Assembly: GCA_025201805.1 (NCBI GenBank)
Contig: MU619277.1
Coordinates: forward strand, 90,507 to 154,506
DNA: 64,000 nt
Origin: Parasitella parasitica
Taxonomy: Eukaryota > Mucoromycota > Mucoromycetes > Mucorales > Mucoraceae
Reading direction: 5' to 3'
The notes under the pieces were generated by a model that was not told where the DNA came from, made no database searches, and saw nothing but the letters and a program-made list of their open reading frames with translations. Each line of letters opens with the position of its first letter. The stretch's first letter is position 1. Both the position numbers and the translations under genes were made by a program. Shown here one piece after another: positions 1-10,780 of the stretch.

Positions 1-155
1 TGCAACACTAAGCATTTGTACGATAATAAACCTCTTATTTTATGCCATAACCAACATTCAAAACACAAGTGTGTGACCGTACTAACAACCACTGACAGTA
101 ATAAACCCGGGATCCTTTGTTTTTTGTTTGACCCATACGCTCAACTCAAAAGAAG

Positions 156-1142
156 ATGAACAGCACAGCAATCAAAAGATGTATTCCCACTTGTGCTAGA
201 TCCATTAGGAGCTATTCCTCGAAGGCTGTGAATATATCCTTTGATAAATTCTCTTTAAAGCCCTCTCAGGAATCTCCCGTTTTGATTTGTCATGGATTAT
301 TTGGCTCCAAGCAAAATTGGTCATCACTTGCCAAAGCCATGAGCAATAGACTAACAAGAGATGTTTATACAATCGTAAATTTCCTTTATTAGATGTTTTT
401 TCTATATTTACCATACATGCATCTTTTTAAATTAGTTGCTTTAGGATCTTCGTAACCATGGTGACAGCCCGCATACAGCAGAACACACCTATAATGCTAT
501 GACTGAGGATCTCAAAACATTCATAGATAAACACAATATCAAGCAACCGATTTTGTTGGGTCATTCTATGGGAGGAAAAGCCGTGATGAATACGGCATTA
601 CAATATCCTGACCTAGTTTCCAAGTTGATTGTAGTCGACATGCCTCCATTGGCCATGAAACTCGCCCGTAGTTTCAGCAATTACGTTACTGCAATGAAAG
701 CCATTGAGACAGCTAATCCTTCCAAGCAGAGCGAAGCTGACAAGATCTTATCTCAATATGAATCCAATGTAGGGGTGCGCATGTTTTTATTGACAAACCT
801 CAAGCGCATGCCGGATGGTGCTTTACGTTTCCGCATCCCTTATGATATTTTAGGAAATTCATTGGATAACATTGGCGGCTTTCAGATTCCTGAAAATGCA
901 TTTTATAAAGGTGAAACTTTGTTTATCGCAGGAGGTGAAAGTCCTTATCTACCTCCTTTTCATGAGAAAGAAAAGCAGATCAAGCATTTGTTTCCAAATT
1001 CAAGATTAGAAGTAGTTGCTGGTGCTGGGCATTGGGGTAAGTTTTGTTTTTCGTTCGGTGATTTTCACTAAATCAAACGGATATAATAGTTCATGCGGAG
1101 AAGCCAGACGCTGTATTGAATCTGATCACATCATTTGTATGA
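156..1142 (+). CDS. ABHD11-like alpha/beta hydrolase, mitochondrial
   Basis: Three exons fit in phase: 156-374, 445-1036 and 1090-1142, giving about 287 residues. The N-terminus is Arg/Ser-rich with few acids, like a mitochondrial presequence. The body has the alpha/beta-hydrolase landmarks: an HGLFGSKQNW oxyanion-loop segment, DLRNHGDS directly after the first splice, the nucleophile elbow GHSMGG (Ser near residue 114) and the catalytic His in GHWVHAEKP near residue 269, completed only after the second splice. This order and length match the ABHD11 / yeast Imo32 family, mitochondrial serine hydrolases; human ABHD11 supports the oxoglutarate dehydrogenase complex. The substrate here is not readable. 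The ATG at 156 is the first one giving the targeting peptide. The gene stands alone, with a repeat-rich region downstream. Confidence 0.9.
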
Positions 1143-2198
1143 TATTGTTGTGTGGTGGCATGTGCCATATAGTCTCATTGCCCCATATATTAGTCAGACA
1201 GTCAAAACACTCCCCCCCCCCCACTATCCAAATATTATATAATTTATATTTTATCCAAAAAAATTAACAATGGTCTTTATCCCATTAACCATTAGTTTTG
1301 GTAACTTTGCTTATATCTCTGTTGCGTGTTATAAATATTCGTTATTGAATAATCGCTTAGTTTAAATCCTATATCAGGTAAATATCGGTTCACGCAACAA
1401 TATAGAATAAAAATAAGAAAAATTGTTTCTTAATATTCGATTAAGAGCATCTCCAACGGAGATGGTAAACGAAAAGCCATTTAAAGCACCCTTTTTTTTT
1501 AACAACCCGAAAATTTTTTGTCTGCTTTTTTGGCAGTGCTAATTTGAGACGAAAAACGTTTATTGAGTTCATATGACATTATTAAGTTTCTCCACACCTT
1601 TTTTCTTAAAAAATCTTGCATGTTTTTGCATAATACCTTAATTTCAAGATTTAAGCTTTTTGCTATCAAAAATAACCTTATTCAAACCTAGTATAAATAT
1701 CCTCAATTACTTTTTTACTTATAAATCTTTTACTGGTGTAATTGTCTCTGCTTGCTTACTGTTGCTTTGCTTTTTTGTCTCTGAAGCTCTTTGAATTACT
1801 CCCTTGGCTCTTGCATCCATTGTATTCTCTTTTACTATTTTACTCTTCTCTTTTCTTCTTTATGCAAAGTCATTCTACTTACAAAACAGGAGCTGGTGCT
1901 CACTACTTTTATTCAACCCACATTTATATATTTCATACTATAAACCTCACAATTCTAATATTAATATGAGCATTCAGGACAGAAATACTGGCCATTTTAA
2001 AAAATGTTAATAAAGTTTGTATAGATAGTTAAACTTTATACACTATACCCTTTTTTTTTTCGAGTATCCACTGTGTTGATCGTAATGCACTTTGAGATTT
2101 TGCATTGAGCCTAATTTTTCAAATTCAACATAATACATCACTGAATGTTGTAAGTTCATCCCTTCTTTTTCTTTCCTGAATTTACTCCTCACACATAT
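1143..2198. other. Gene-free AT-rich spacer with a MITE-like palindrome
   Basis: No supported gene. Short open frames here are T-rich and code for low-complexity Leu/Phe runs. It contains a C10 tract near 1211 and the hairpin CATCTCC-AAC-GGAGATG at 1448-1464, which resembles termini of small inverted-repeat elements, but no partner end was found. The region leads directly into the Fanzor relic. Confidence 0.5.
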
Positions 2199-3480
2199 AT
2201 GAAGCGTAAACATAAAGACGATCCACCAGATAGGAAAGGAAAGAGAGCTATAAGAAGTAAATATCTAACACATACATTGTGAAAAGAATATATGCCTTAC
2301 TATGTTTTAGGTGCTGATTTGAATCACCAAAAAGAGGAGGCTGATTTGACAACACCAGGCATTCCCACCACCAACGATGCTTCAAGTTCAACAGCAAAGG
2401 CTTCTAGCTCAACAGAAAAGACTGCTAGCTCATTTAATGATATAGGTTCTTCTTCCAGCAAAACTCTTACTTTGTCTAAGAAAGTCCAACAGAAAGAAGA
2501 CAAAAAAGTAGCTTTAGAGGAGTTCAAGAAACAAAACAAATCCAACAAACCAATGCTGTGTCCTTCATGTAAACAGACAGATCATGCAAGGTCTACCAGT
2601 AAACTCTGTCCACATCGAAAAGAAAAGAAGGTGGTTCAATACAATGATGACGAAAAGATAGGAGCTTTCACCATCAAGTCTTCACTTAAAACCACATGCA
2701 CAAATACAACATTCATGAAATCAATTGACAACTTGGTGGAGTACGCTACCAAAATTACCTATATAGGCTCATTGTTTGCAAACTTTATCATTCTGAAATG
2801 TGCAGGTGCCAATGAAGATACGCCAATCATTAGTCAAGATTTTGTCTATGCTATATTTTCTACCTTAGCAGGTAATGGGAGTAGGGCTCCTGAGTTCATC
2901 CGTCAATATTTTGAAGAGTTCAAAAATGCGTGCGAGATTGACGAGCAAATTTTAAAATCATTGAAGTCTATTGGTTATGCGACTATTCTTTCCATTTCTG
3001 CCAAGCAGTATGAAACCCTTATCCGAAATCATGTTTCTGAAGACAACAACGAGAAACAACAATTCTTACCCTCACCCTCCACCACTTGATGGATCAGTTA
3101 AGGCAAATAAAACCATCATTGCCTATGGAGATGGAAGATTTTCACCTACCATGAGAAGCAAAAGATCTGGACCTACAAAGACTATCATAAAAGCTCTTCA
3201 AAAATGTAAAGAAAATCGTGGTGTTACAGTCCAAATGGTAGACGAATACCTCACCAGTCAAGTCTGCAACAACTGCAAAAAAAGAAATGTTGAAAACGTT
3301 GTGCAACGATCAGCAAAGCGAAGAGTACATTCTGTATTACAGTGTCAAGAAACCGCTTGTAATATTATATGGAATTGCGATATAATGACTGCAAAAAACA
3401 TCCTCAACATATTTTTACATGCAGCAAGAAACAATGACGCTCGTCTTTCACCATTCCAGCGTTCTGAATCAAAAGAATAA
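2199..3480 (+). pseudogene. Fanzor-like (eukaryotic TnpB homologue) relic, internally deleted
   Basis: An N-terminal part starts at ATG 2199 with a basic MKRKHKDDPPDRKGKR segment. A 54-nt intron at 2257-2310 (GTAAAT donor, CTAAC branch point, TTTTAG acceptor) bypasses an in-frame stop. The exon then runs to a stop at 3089 and contains a Cys/His knot, CPSCKQTDHARSTSKLCPH, and a helical domain. A second frame, from roughly 3090 to 3480, carries the C-terminal nuclease half: AYGDGRFSPTMRSKRSGPTK, a VDEYLTSQVCNNC zinc-ribbon half, a second Cys pair, and NCDIMTAKNIL, matching the WNRDxNAAxNI RuvC-III motif with its Asp kept but Arg changed to Cys. The stretch expected to hold RuvC-I is missing and the halves are out of frame. 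Fanzors are RNA-guided endonucleases carried on eukaryotic transposons (established). This copy is inferred to be inactive. Confidence 0.75.
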
Positions 3481-3600
3481 TTGCAAGCATTGCGTGTCAT
3501 TGATATTACTCTTTGATTCGCCATGGGTATTCGGTTTTTATTACGAAGATGGACTAGATAATGTCTTCAACGAGAACGGGGATAAAGTTTAAAGGGCAAA

Positions 3601-3747
3601 ATGAAACGCAAAAACCTGATGACTGAGGAGACTTTATCTCAAAGAATTGCTGATGCTTGCAACAATGTCCGCGTAAGCGACCTTCGTGCTTTTTGTAGCC
3701 ATTCTAAGCGTCATATTAGTTTCTGTCGAGATAAAATTCATTTTTAA
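3601..3747 (+). pseudogene. Tc1/mariner-like DDE transposase C-terminal relic
   Basis: A 48-residue frame reads MKRKNLMTEETLSQRIADA, then CNNVRVSDLRAFCSHSKRH and ends CRDK. It resembles, from memory, the last 45-50 residues of Tc1/mariner-type DDE transposases annotated in Mucorales: a basic segment, a helix with ETL...RI.EA, then a helix with DLR.F..HS and a Cys-Arg end. The catalytic DDE core is absent; upstream in this frame a stop lies at 3583. It lies 120 nt beyond the Fanzor relic on the same strand. Fanzors are known as passengers of Mariner-type elements, so the two may derive from one element (inference). Identification rests on pattern memory and is moderate. Confidence 0.45.
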
Positions 3748-5848
3748 TAAATTCGCCCAATTTACCAAGAGCCAAAGTAATTATCCAAATGAACCAATAT
3801 AAAGATTATATAATCAACCAATTATTTTTTAGTATTTCACCAATTTCTTTTTCAGTTGGCCCCATCTGAACCAGTGCCCAGCGCGTAAAACCGAGAAAGA
3901 CCAGGGCTTATTCAAAGATCTCTATCTTTGTTCTGCCAGGAGTGGGAAGTTGTTGGTCTCGGGTCTTCGTTGATCTTGGATTCAGCTGCGTTGGTCATGT
4001 CACTAACTATAGTTTTGCAGTTCCTTCATAGTTGGTATGTCCTTTTAAAATCATCTTCAAATGTTACTGAAGTAATTAATTTTTATCTATACGCAATTTA
4101 TCAACAAAATTCACCAATTTACCTTTTAATTCTAACATTTCTTATTGTGCTAAAAAGCAGCTCAAACATTCTGGACCACAAAACCTGGAAATAGTCATTT
4201 TCTGTGTACTTATCTTTCTTGCTTTCTTTCATCAAAAGATGAGGATAATCCTCCATTATGTCTAGACTACACGATGAAATCAAATGTCAAAAACAAGGAA
4301 GGGGAGAGGTCATCGTATTAAGTGTTTCTTACAAGTGTTTCATCATTTCAAGAATATTAATCTCCTCTTTTGTTAGCAATTCAGTAGCAAGTAACTTGCG
4401 CAGGTATCTTTGACCTGGTTCGACTGAGGATTTACTAACCTTTTTTTAAAAAAAAAAAAGTTTACTATGAAATATCAACAGAGTGTTTTATTATACCGCA
4501 AATACTTACATTACATACGATGATCCAAGTGTTCTCGAAAAATTTTGGCATCTTTTTCGAATTTGCCAAAAACGTTTGTCGAATTTGTCAAAAATATTTG
4601 ATCAAAATTGATAATTAATGAAAAATTTATTGCTCTGAAATTCAACATACGAGCATTTGGATACATCTACAACTTGAGAGAAGTCGAATAGTGCACTTTA
4701 AAGCGCTGATAACGATGCGTGTCACCTAAAACAAAGCTGGTCTGGTGTAACAATGGTACAAATTTGTTGTTTGCTCAGATGAAGACCTTTTTTTTGCATT
4801 AAGAAAATATGCTTAGTTGCCAGCCAAGCATATTAAAGAAACTCTTTATAGCACAAAGGGCAATTTTTTTTATCATGCTTAAACATGGTAAGGCGTTTAA
4901 TCTTTCGTTCAGGCATTAAAATGGTAAACGCCAGTCAGCTTCTTCGTTCACTGCAAATTCTGGTATTATTGCTTTGATTTCACGTACAATGAGGTATAAA
5001 GATTACATGAGCTCACCTAAAGTTGGTTGCTTAGATCCCATTTTGCGTATATATTTGCTCGGTCATGTTGAAATCAATGTGCCGAAAAGATTTGCTACAG
5101 CAGTTGTCAAGGACAATAGATTGATATAAGCGATGATGTTTCCAGAATATATAGAAATTGTTGCGCTTGTCAATAATCTCATAGTACCTTTAAGCCTGAG
5201 CATCATCCCACATAAAGTACTCTTTATGAAAACGTCTTTGATCACTTTGTTGTAGACCTTGGAGTTTCCGTTACGACACTAATAGCATTAGTTACATTAG
5301 CAACCGAAAAGACCCTACAACCAAATCGGGATAATGCGTATCTAAATGTTGTCAATGCTGCAATGGACATAAAATATGTGTTCACCTTCATGTAGCCTCA
5401 GTTTTGATAATTTTTTGATGCTAAAATAGCTCGTGCTTACAATTATATGAATGAACTAGCGATAGTTTTCCAAGCCATGGATTCGCTGGTAGCAGACTGC
5501 TGCCGACACCCCCACAGGATTCAAATACCTAATCAAGTACCATTCAACATCTTTTTAGCAAACATCTGGAGCGCCCATGAATTTAGCTGTATATATTATA
5601 CACTTATTTTAAGCTTTTTTTCTTCTTGACTGATTATATCAATTTAAATTATTAAATGAATTCAGGTTTCATTTATAATGAGGGACGCCAGAAAACTTTG
5701 CTGATTCAATTCTCTTCTGTGTATAATGAATCCACGGTAACGAAAGATCCTCCATAAAATGTAGCAGGTTTATATAAATCATATGATTGCTATCTTTTTC
5801 TTTTCTTTTTTTTTCTACTCTTTATCTTTTCCCTTACATATACCAAGC
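3748..5848. other. Gene-poor repeat-derived region
   Basis: No intact gene was found. Apart from the minus-strand relic at 4329-4436, there are only broken coding-like stretches. The most protein-like is on the plus strand at about 5255-5630, interrupted by several stops and with no family recognised. Flanks are AT-rich with homopolymer runs (for example 4441-4460). Confidence 0.45.
4329..4436 (-). pseudogene. Relic exon of an unidentified Mucorales-type protein
   Basis: On the minus strand, just after an AG that could be an acceptor, a 35-codon frame reads SKSSVEPGQRYLRKLL followed by TELLTKEEINILEMMKHL and a stop. The amphipathic, Lys/Glu/Leu-rich composition is far from what this AT-rich spacer gives by chance. 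After the stop the frame continues with a few coding-like residues and another stop. No start or partner exon could be joined. It is probably a decayed copy of a lineage-expanded family; I cannot name it. Confidence 0.35.
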
Positions 5849-8800
5849 ATGATCAAATCACTGAATCATGTTTTATTTATTTTCCAAAGCTTGATTATCT
5901 GTTGTACAGTTCTTTACGCCTTACAATACATCGATAAGAATCAGAAAGTTTATGGATTAGAGCTTGAAAAAGAGATGGAAACCTTTCACATTCCTCCATC
6001 ACTTTGTATGTTCTATAATAAACATTACAGAAAAGGTTTTTATAACTGTATCTAACATCCAAAGCGTTTTTCACCCATTAGTTAATCCTAAATGTAACCA
6101 TGGAAGTTTACAATCTGGACCAGCAGTGGGCACATTGACGTTTAAATCAAATACAACTGAAAGCTTTCAATTGAATTACTTTGATCTTAATAACATCGAC
6201 GGTATTTATCAAAAAAACCCAATCTGTAGGTTTATCATAATTTATCATTATTTGTCTAGTGAGCGACTGTCAGATTTCGACAATCAATTTTCAAGTATCA
6301 AGAAAAGATGCAATATTTTTTGATACCTGGATCTTGCCAAACAAACCTTTAGCTTATAGACTGCTGGTCGAGTTTGATGTGGTTAGAGAAAACTTGCTGC
6401 ATACACACGATACTCTGCTGAACAACAAATTTTACAAATTATACAAGCTTCTAAGCTTGGCTTTGCTGATTGCATTTATACAATCTATATTCGAGTCTTT
6501 ACAACTGCTCTTCAAGAATTCAATGATTTTTCTGTTTAAGCTGCTTAATTTTTTGGACGAAATTATGAACTCTACACTATATTGTTACAATTTCATGGAA
6601 ATCATTCGTATCTTCAAAAGCAGCCCATATCCATATAAGTACAATGGAACGAATAATGGGACGGACACTCATAATGACAGCAACAATGAAATCAATAATG
6701 AACGCAATCAAGAGATGGCTCAACACGTTGCTCAAGTAACATCTCCTTCGACCACTTCTCGGGAAGAGATAATTACCCGCGAACTTGCCTCTGATTTGAT
6801 ATCATCAGCCGAACAAAGAGAAATCAAGACGCAAAGTATGGCCAATATTAGTCATACTTCTGCTTCAAGACAAAGTCCAGGCTCCTGTGCAATTTCTGCC
6901 ATTTTAAATGCTTCAAACCCTGCAAAAGTAGCTACTCTCAATATTAAGTCTGATGATACGAATTCATCCCACAAAAAACTAAAAGGTTCTCAAGAAGCCT
7001 CGGTCACATCTGCTTTGTCAAGCGCTATTCCTGCGCGAATTATTAGACAACCCAAGTCCCTCAAAGCTAGAAAATCCCTAAAAAGCAACAATCCTGCTAT
7101 AAATGCTGCGAATAATACTATTTTTATTACAGCCCGTATGAGTTTATCCGCCCCACACCGTCAAATTTCCTCGCAGCTGTCTGCCACTACTCCCACATCT
7201 TCTCTGGAAGGTCGGAACGATGCAACTACAACTGCTTCTGCTTCCCAAGGTTTTTCACGTGAGATACCTCCTTCAAGTATACCAATGTCTAACTTTGTCC
7301 CCTCTCCACTGCCTACTTTCAGCTTTAATCAAACAAACCTCGCACAAAGTACTCTTTATGGGCTACCTAATCCCTCAAATATACAAAGCTCAAATGTGAT
7401 ATCTACTCTGCAAGATGTTCAGCCAATTGTCCCTCGTCATGACTTTTCTTTCGCAAATATTGCTGCGTTTAGCTTTAACTTTGGTGCACCACTACCTGCT
7501 GTTGGCTCGATGTCGCATAATTTTTCTCAGGATGTTCAAGGTATTATAAATGCACCAATACAGCAACCTACTCATGCAGCTGTCGATCCATTTCATAAAG
7601 AAATTGATGATTTACTTGCTGAAATATTCGCCCCTGATTATATTGACCCATCCGATAAGCCTGTCGATATATTCAATGACGCCTTTCCTTACAACCTTCA
7701 GCAATTCGATATTACTCAACCAAACACTACTCAATATGGGCACTCTCAACCTGCAATAATTCAACCTATAAATGTGGATATTGGCACGGAGAGCATCAAT
7801 CCCGTCTTGGACAACGTTTTAGCTGAATCTATGGCTAATGACATGACAAGCGCAATGGTTAATGTTGCAGCTCATACATTGATTGATACAAGGGACAATG
7901 CCATGGTAAGCAATATAACTCTTCCTATGGAAAATACTCTGGACAATTGGATAAATTACTATATGGCTAATCCATCCATGGCTGATCCCTTCATGGCTGC
8001 TTCAGCAATGTCTGATCCAATAATTCAGGGCCATATGCTTAATCCATTGTTTGATTCAATGATAAATGCTATGGCTAATTCAATGACTGATCCCATAATA
8101 CCTACAATGGAGTATTCAACGATGGTATATACAGGAGATTCCACGACTGAAAATAGCGTAAATTTCCAGTGTTTTCAAAAAAGCAAGCAAAGTAGGAAAC
8201 AAAACCAGAAATCACGTAAAAGCCTAGTCAAGAAGCATTTCAAACAGACTTTTAAGAAGACTCCTAGGAAGATGCTCAAGACTAAGCGTTCTCATTACTT
8301 GAAGGGACTCGTCAAAAATAACTTGAAGATAAAAGCTTTAAGACTCCCTACACTATGTTTATCGTCTGCGTACCAACTAGGTGTCAGTAATGAAACTAAC
8401 CATTGGGTATCATATGCTGGTGAAACTGATACTGATACCAAAAAATCCCTGGCTGATGAACTCTTTCCTAATGCCAGTGGTAGTGGTATTGATGGATACA
8501 GTCTGCATTTCAGCAATGTCATTACTAAAGAAACCAGCGCCAATGGTGTTATAACAGAAGAAACCAGCTCCAATGTCTACGACACTACAACTGACTTTTT
8601 TGAGGTGAAGCAGGAAGAATCTCCTGTTGATACAGATAGTAGAATTATTCAATCACCACTCACATACCAAGCAACTGTAAAATCTACTCAATCTACTTAC
8701 AAAGACCACCAGAACAACTATGCATATGCCGAAGAAGATTCTCGGACTGTTCATGAAGAAATAGAGCATCAAAGTGCTGCTGCTGAAACCGACGTGATGA

Positions 8801-9854
8801 GGACTCTGGTACGGCAGAATGCATTCTGGTATATTCCTGATAATCAAGACTCTGAGCAAGTTGTTTACGATGAGTCTGGTCATCCTAATTATACTTCACC
8901 TCAGGGAGCTCAAATTTACGCTCTAGATTACGAAACTGTAGCATCATCTTTAGCCGAATGGGCTTTCCTTGCTGAAGCATCAAGCCCTCCGCAGGAAAGC
9001 GATGCATATGGTTGTTCTCAAAAAGACATATCCTCTTGTAATCGCACAGCAGCTGTTTCTAGTATTGACGAAAATGACTCGCACAACGACTCTGGTTCTG
9101 ATACTCAAGACATCTATTCTACTGAGCCTGCTTCTAGTCTCCATGAAGATTTCTCGCTTGTTACAGCCTTAGACAGCGCCAATGACGATGGCAATGTAGA
9201 TCTCGAGTCTGATGCTATGGATAATCTAGTTAGGTTAGCAAACACAATATCTGTGGATGATGAAACTATTTCTACTCCCCCTTTCTTCCCAACACCTTCC
9301 AGAAGGCGGTCGTCAGAAGACATCAATACAAACTTTGGACAACAAATTTTTGAGGCTCACCTTCTAGTAGATTCGCTGATATCGGTCAAACGCTCAAGAG
9401 AATCAACTCCTGACAGTGGTGACGCAACTCAGAAACCTCACACTAAAGGCTTCAATTCATCAGTAAAACGTCAACGAAAGCAGCTTTCAGGATCCTTTAC
9501 AAATGCATATGCGACTAATGACTCTGATGGTGGCAATCTTGAGATCAGCAGTAGTGCTGTGATTCCATTAATTGATCCCGATGTTCCAAGAGGCACTTGC
9601 GCTATACAGCATAATCTTGTTTCCACACGTACCTATGATGATAATGACCCTTCTTCTCCTCTCATTGTAGATCAGCAAGTAGCAACAGAAGATATCAGCC
9701 CAGATCTGGTTAATACTGATCCCTTATGTGCTCAAGTAGCTGCCCTGCACGTTGATAGGCCTTTTGGTATGTGACCATGGGAGATACATTTACATATATG
9801 TATATTAGCTACTAATTAATTTAACAAATTAAAGACGCCAAAGAAGAAAATTAA
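5849..9854 (+). CDS. Very large disordered membrane-anchored protein, function unknown
   Basis: Four exons fit in phase: 5849-6005, 6082-6201, 6260-9766 and 9835-9854. The protein is about 1,170 residues from the largest exon plus about 90 from the first two exons. The last intron has GTATGT and TACTAAT signals and replaces an earlier stop. The start is hydrophobic (MIKSLNHVLFIFQSLIICC), a signal anchor. After an FFDTWILPNKPLAYRLLVEF block comes a second hydrophobic stretch around LLSLALLIAFIQSIFESLQL. The remaining thousand residues are Ser/Thr/Asn/Asp-rich and probably disordered, with loose repeats of the MANSMTDPI / MADPFM type (about 7850-8110), a Lys/Arg patch (about 8175-8330) and acidic runs. 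No domain was recognised. The first two introns are less certain than the large exon. A membrane-tethered scaffold or regulator is possible, but that is speculation. Confidence 0.6.
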
Positions 9855-10780
9855 TGCATTTTAAAAAAAGGTTAGTATCATTATGCCGTGAGAGAGATGA
9901 TAAGAAGGCGTAATATCCAGGATATATAGCGGGCTAGCATTACTAAATTTGCATATTTCCAGGATGCAGAATCGTATTCCCTAAAAGATATATAGCTGAT
10001 TAAATGAATAATGGCTTTTATAATGTAAATACTTCAAATTTTGTAAATATATACAGCTTAATACATGTAAAGATATCCCGAGTTATGAATAATATAATCA
10101 TACTATTAAATGATAATGCATTTATGTAGTCTATTTCGAGGCTAGCAGAACTATATTGTATCACTCGTGAACGCTGTATATCTTGGCGTTTCTTTTCAAT
10201 TCTCAGTATTGTAAGAAGCCTCTTAATGATTAAATGTTTATGAGAATGAGCTTGTGGCCGTCTTAACAAACTGTAGCGGATCAATGACAACTTTGGCATA
10301 TTGTGTTACATGAAAGTGTTTACATGTTTCATGATTCTATAAGCGCCATCAGGATAATACTGTTAACATCAGGCACAGCCGATTCAATCTTCGCATTTTG
10401 ACTATTATTATACTCTATTACGTAGAGTGTCCAAAAAAAAAGTCCAAGAATCATCTTGGCTATGTTACCACAATCAGATCAGTCGGCTATCTGAAGATTT
10501 ACCACTCAAAAGTATTTCAAAAAACATTTACATTTCTCTAAATAAAAAAATTACAAATTTGTGTCTCTATTCAAGGAACATGCATGAATCAACCCCTTAG
10601 TGAAGTTCTTATATTTAATGCAAACGAATACAAACATATAAACCGTAAGTATTTTTGCGTATAGTTCTGCTGTAATCACGTGTGCTACGAAAAACATCTA
10701 TTCCGTACTTCGAGTTAAAGAGAAAACTATTCCCCTTTTCCTTGGTTTTATATTTTTCGCCGCTATTTGAGCCATATAAT
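9855..10780. other. Spacer and upstream region of the ACBD-like gene
   Basis: AT-rich. The only candidate is the weak minus-strand frame at 10018-10299, listed separately. No promoter element could be assigned with confidence. Confidence 0.4.
10018..10299 (-). CDS. Possible small basic protein, unrecognised
   Basis: A 93-codon minus-strand frame begins with ATG at 10299 and MPKLSLIRYSLLRRPQAH. The first 60 residues are basic and amphipathic. The last 25 are hydrophobic and look like translated AT-rich DNA, so the true end could lie earlier behind an intron. No domain was recognised. It would be divergent from the ACBD-like gene. It could equally be a chance frame. Confidence 0.2.
   Translation of the reverse strand: MPKLSLIRYSLLRRPQAHSHKHLIIKRLLTILRIEKKRQDIQRSRVIQYSSASLEIDYINALSFNSMIILFITRDIFTCIKLYIFTKFEVFTL

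Noticed and set aside
205-414. Minus-strand open frame over the ABHD11-like first exon
   Set aside because: It is the antisense of a well-supported coding exon and has no domain.
4410-4440. GGTTCGA sequence resembling a tRNA B box
   Set aside because: No A box or cloverleaf could be folded around it, and it lies within the minus-strand coding relic.
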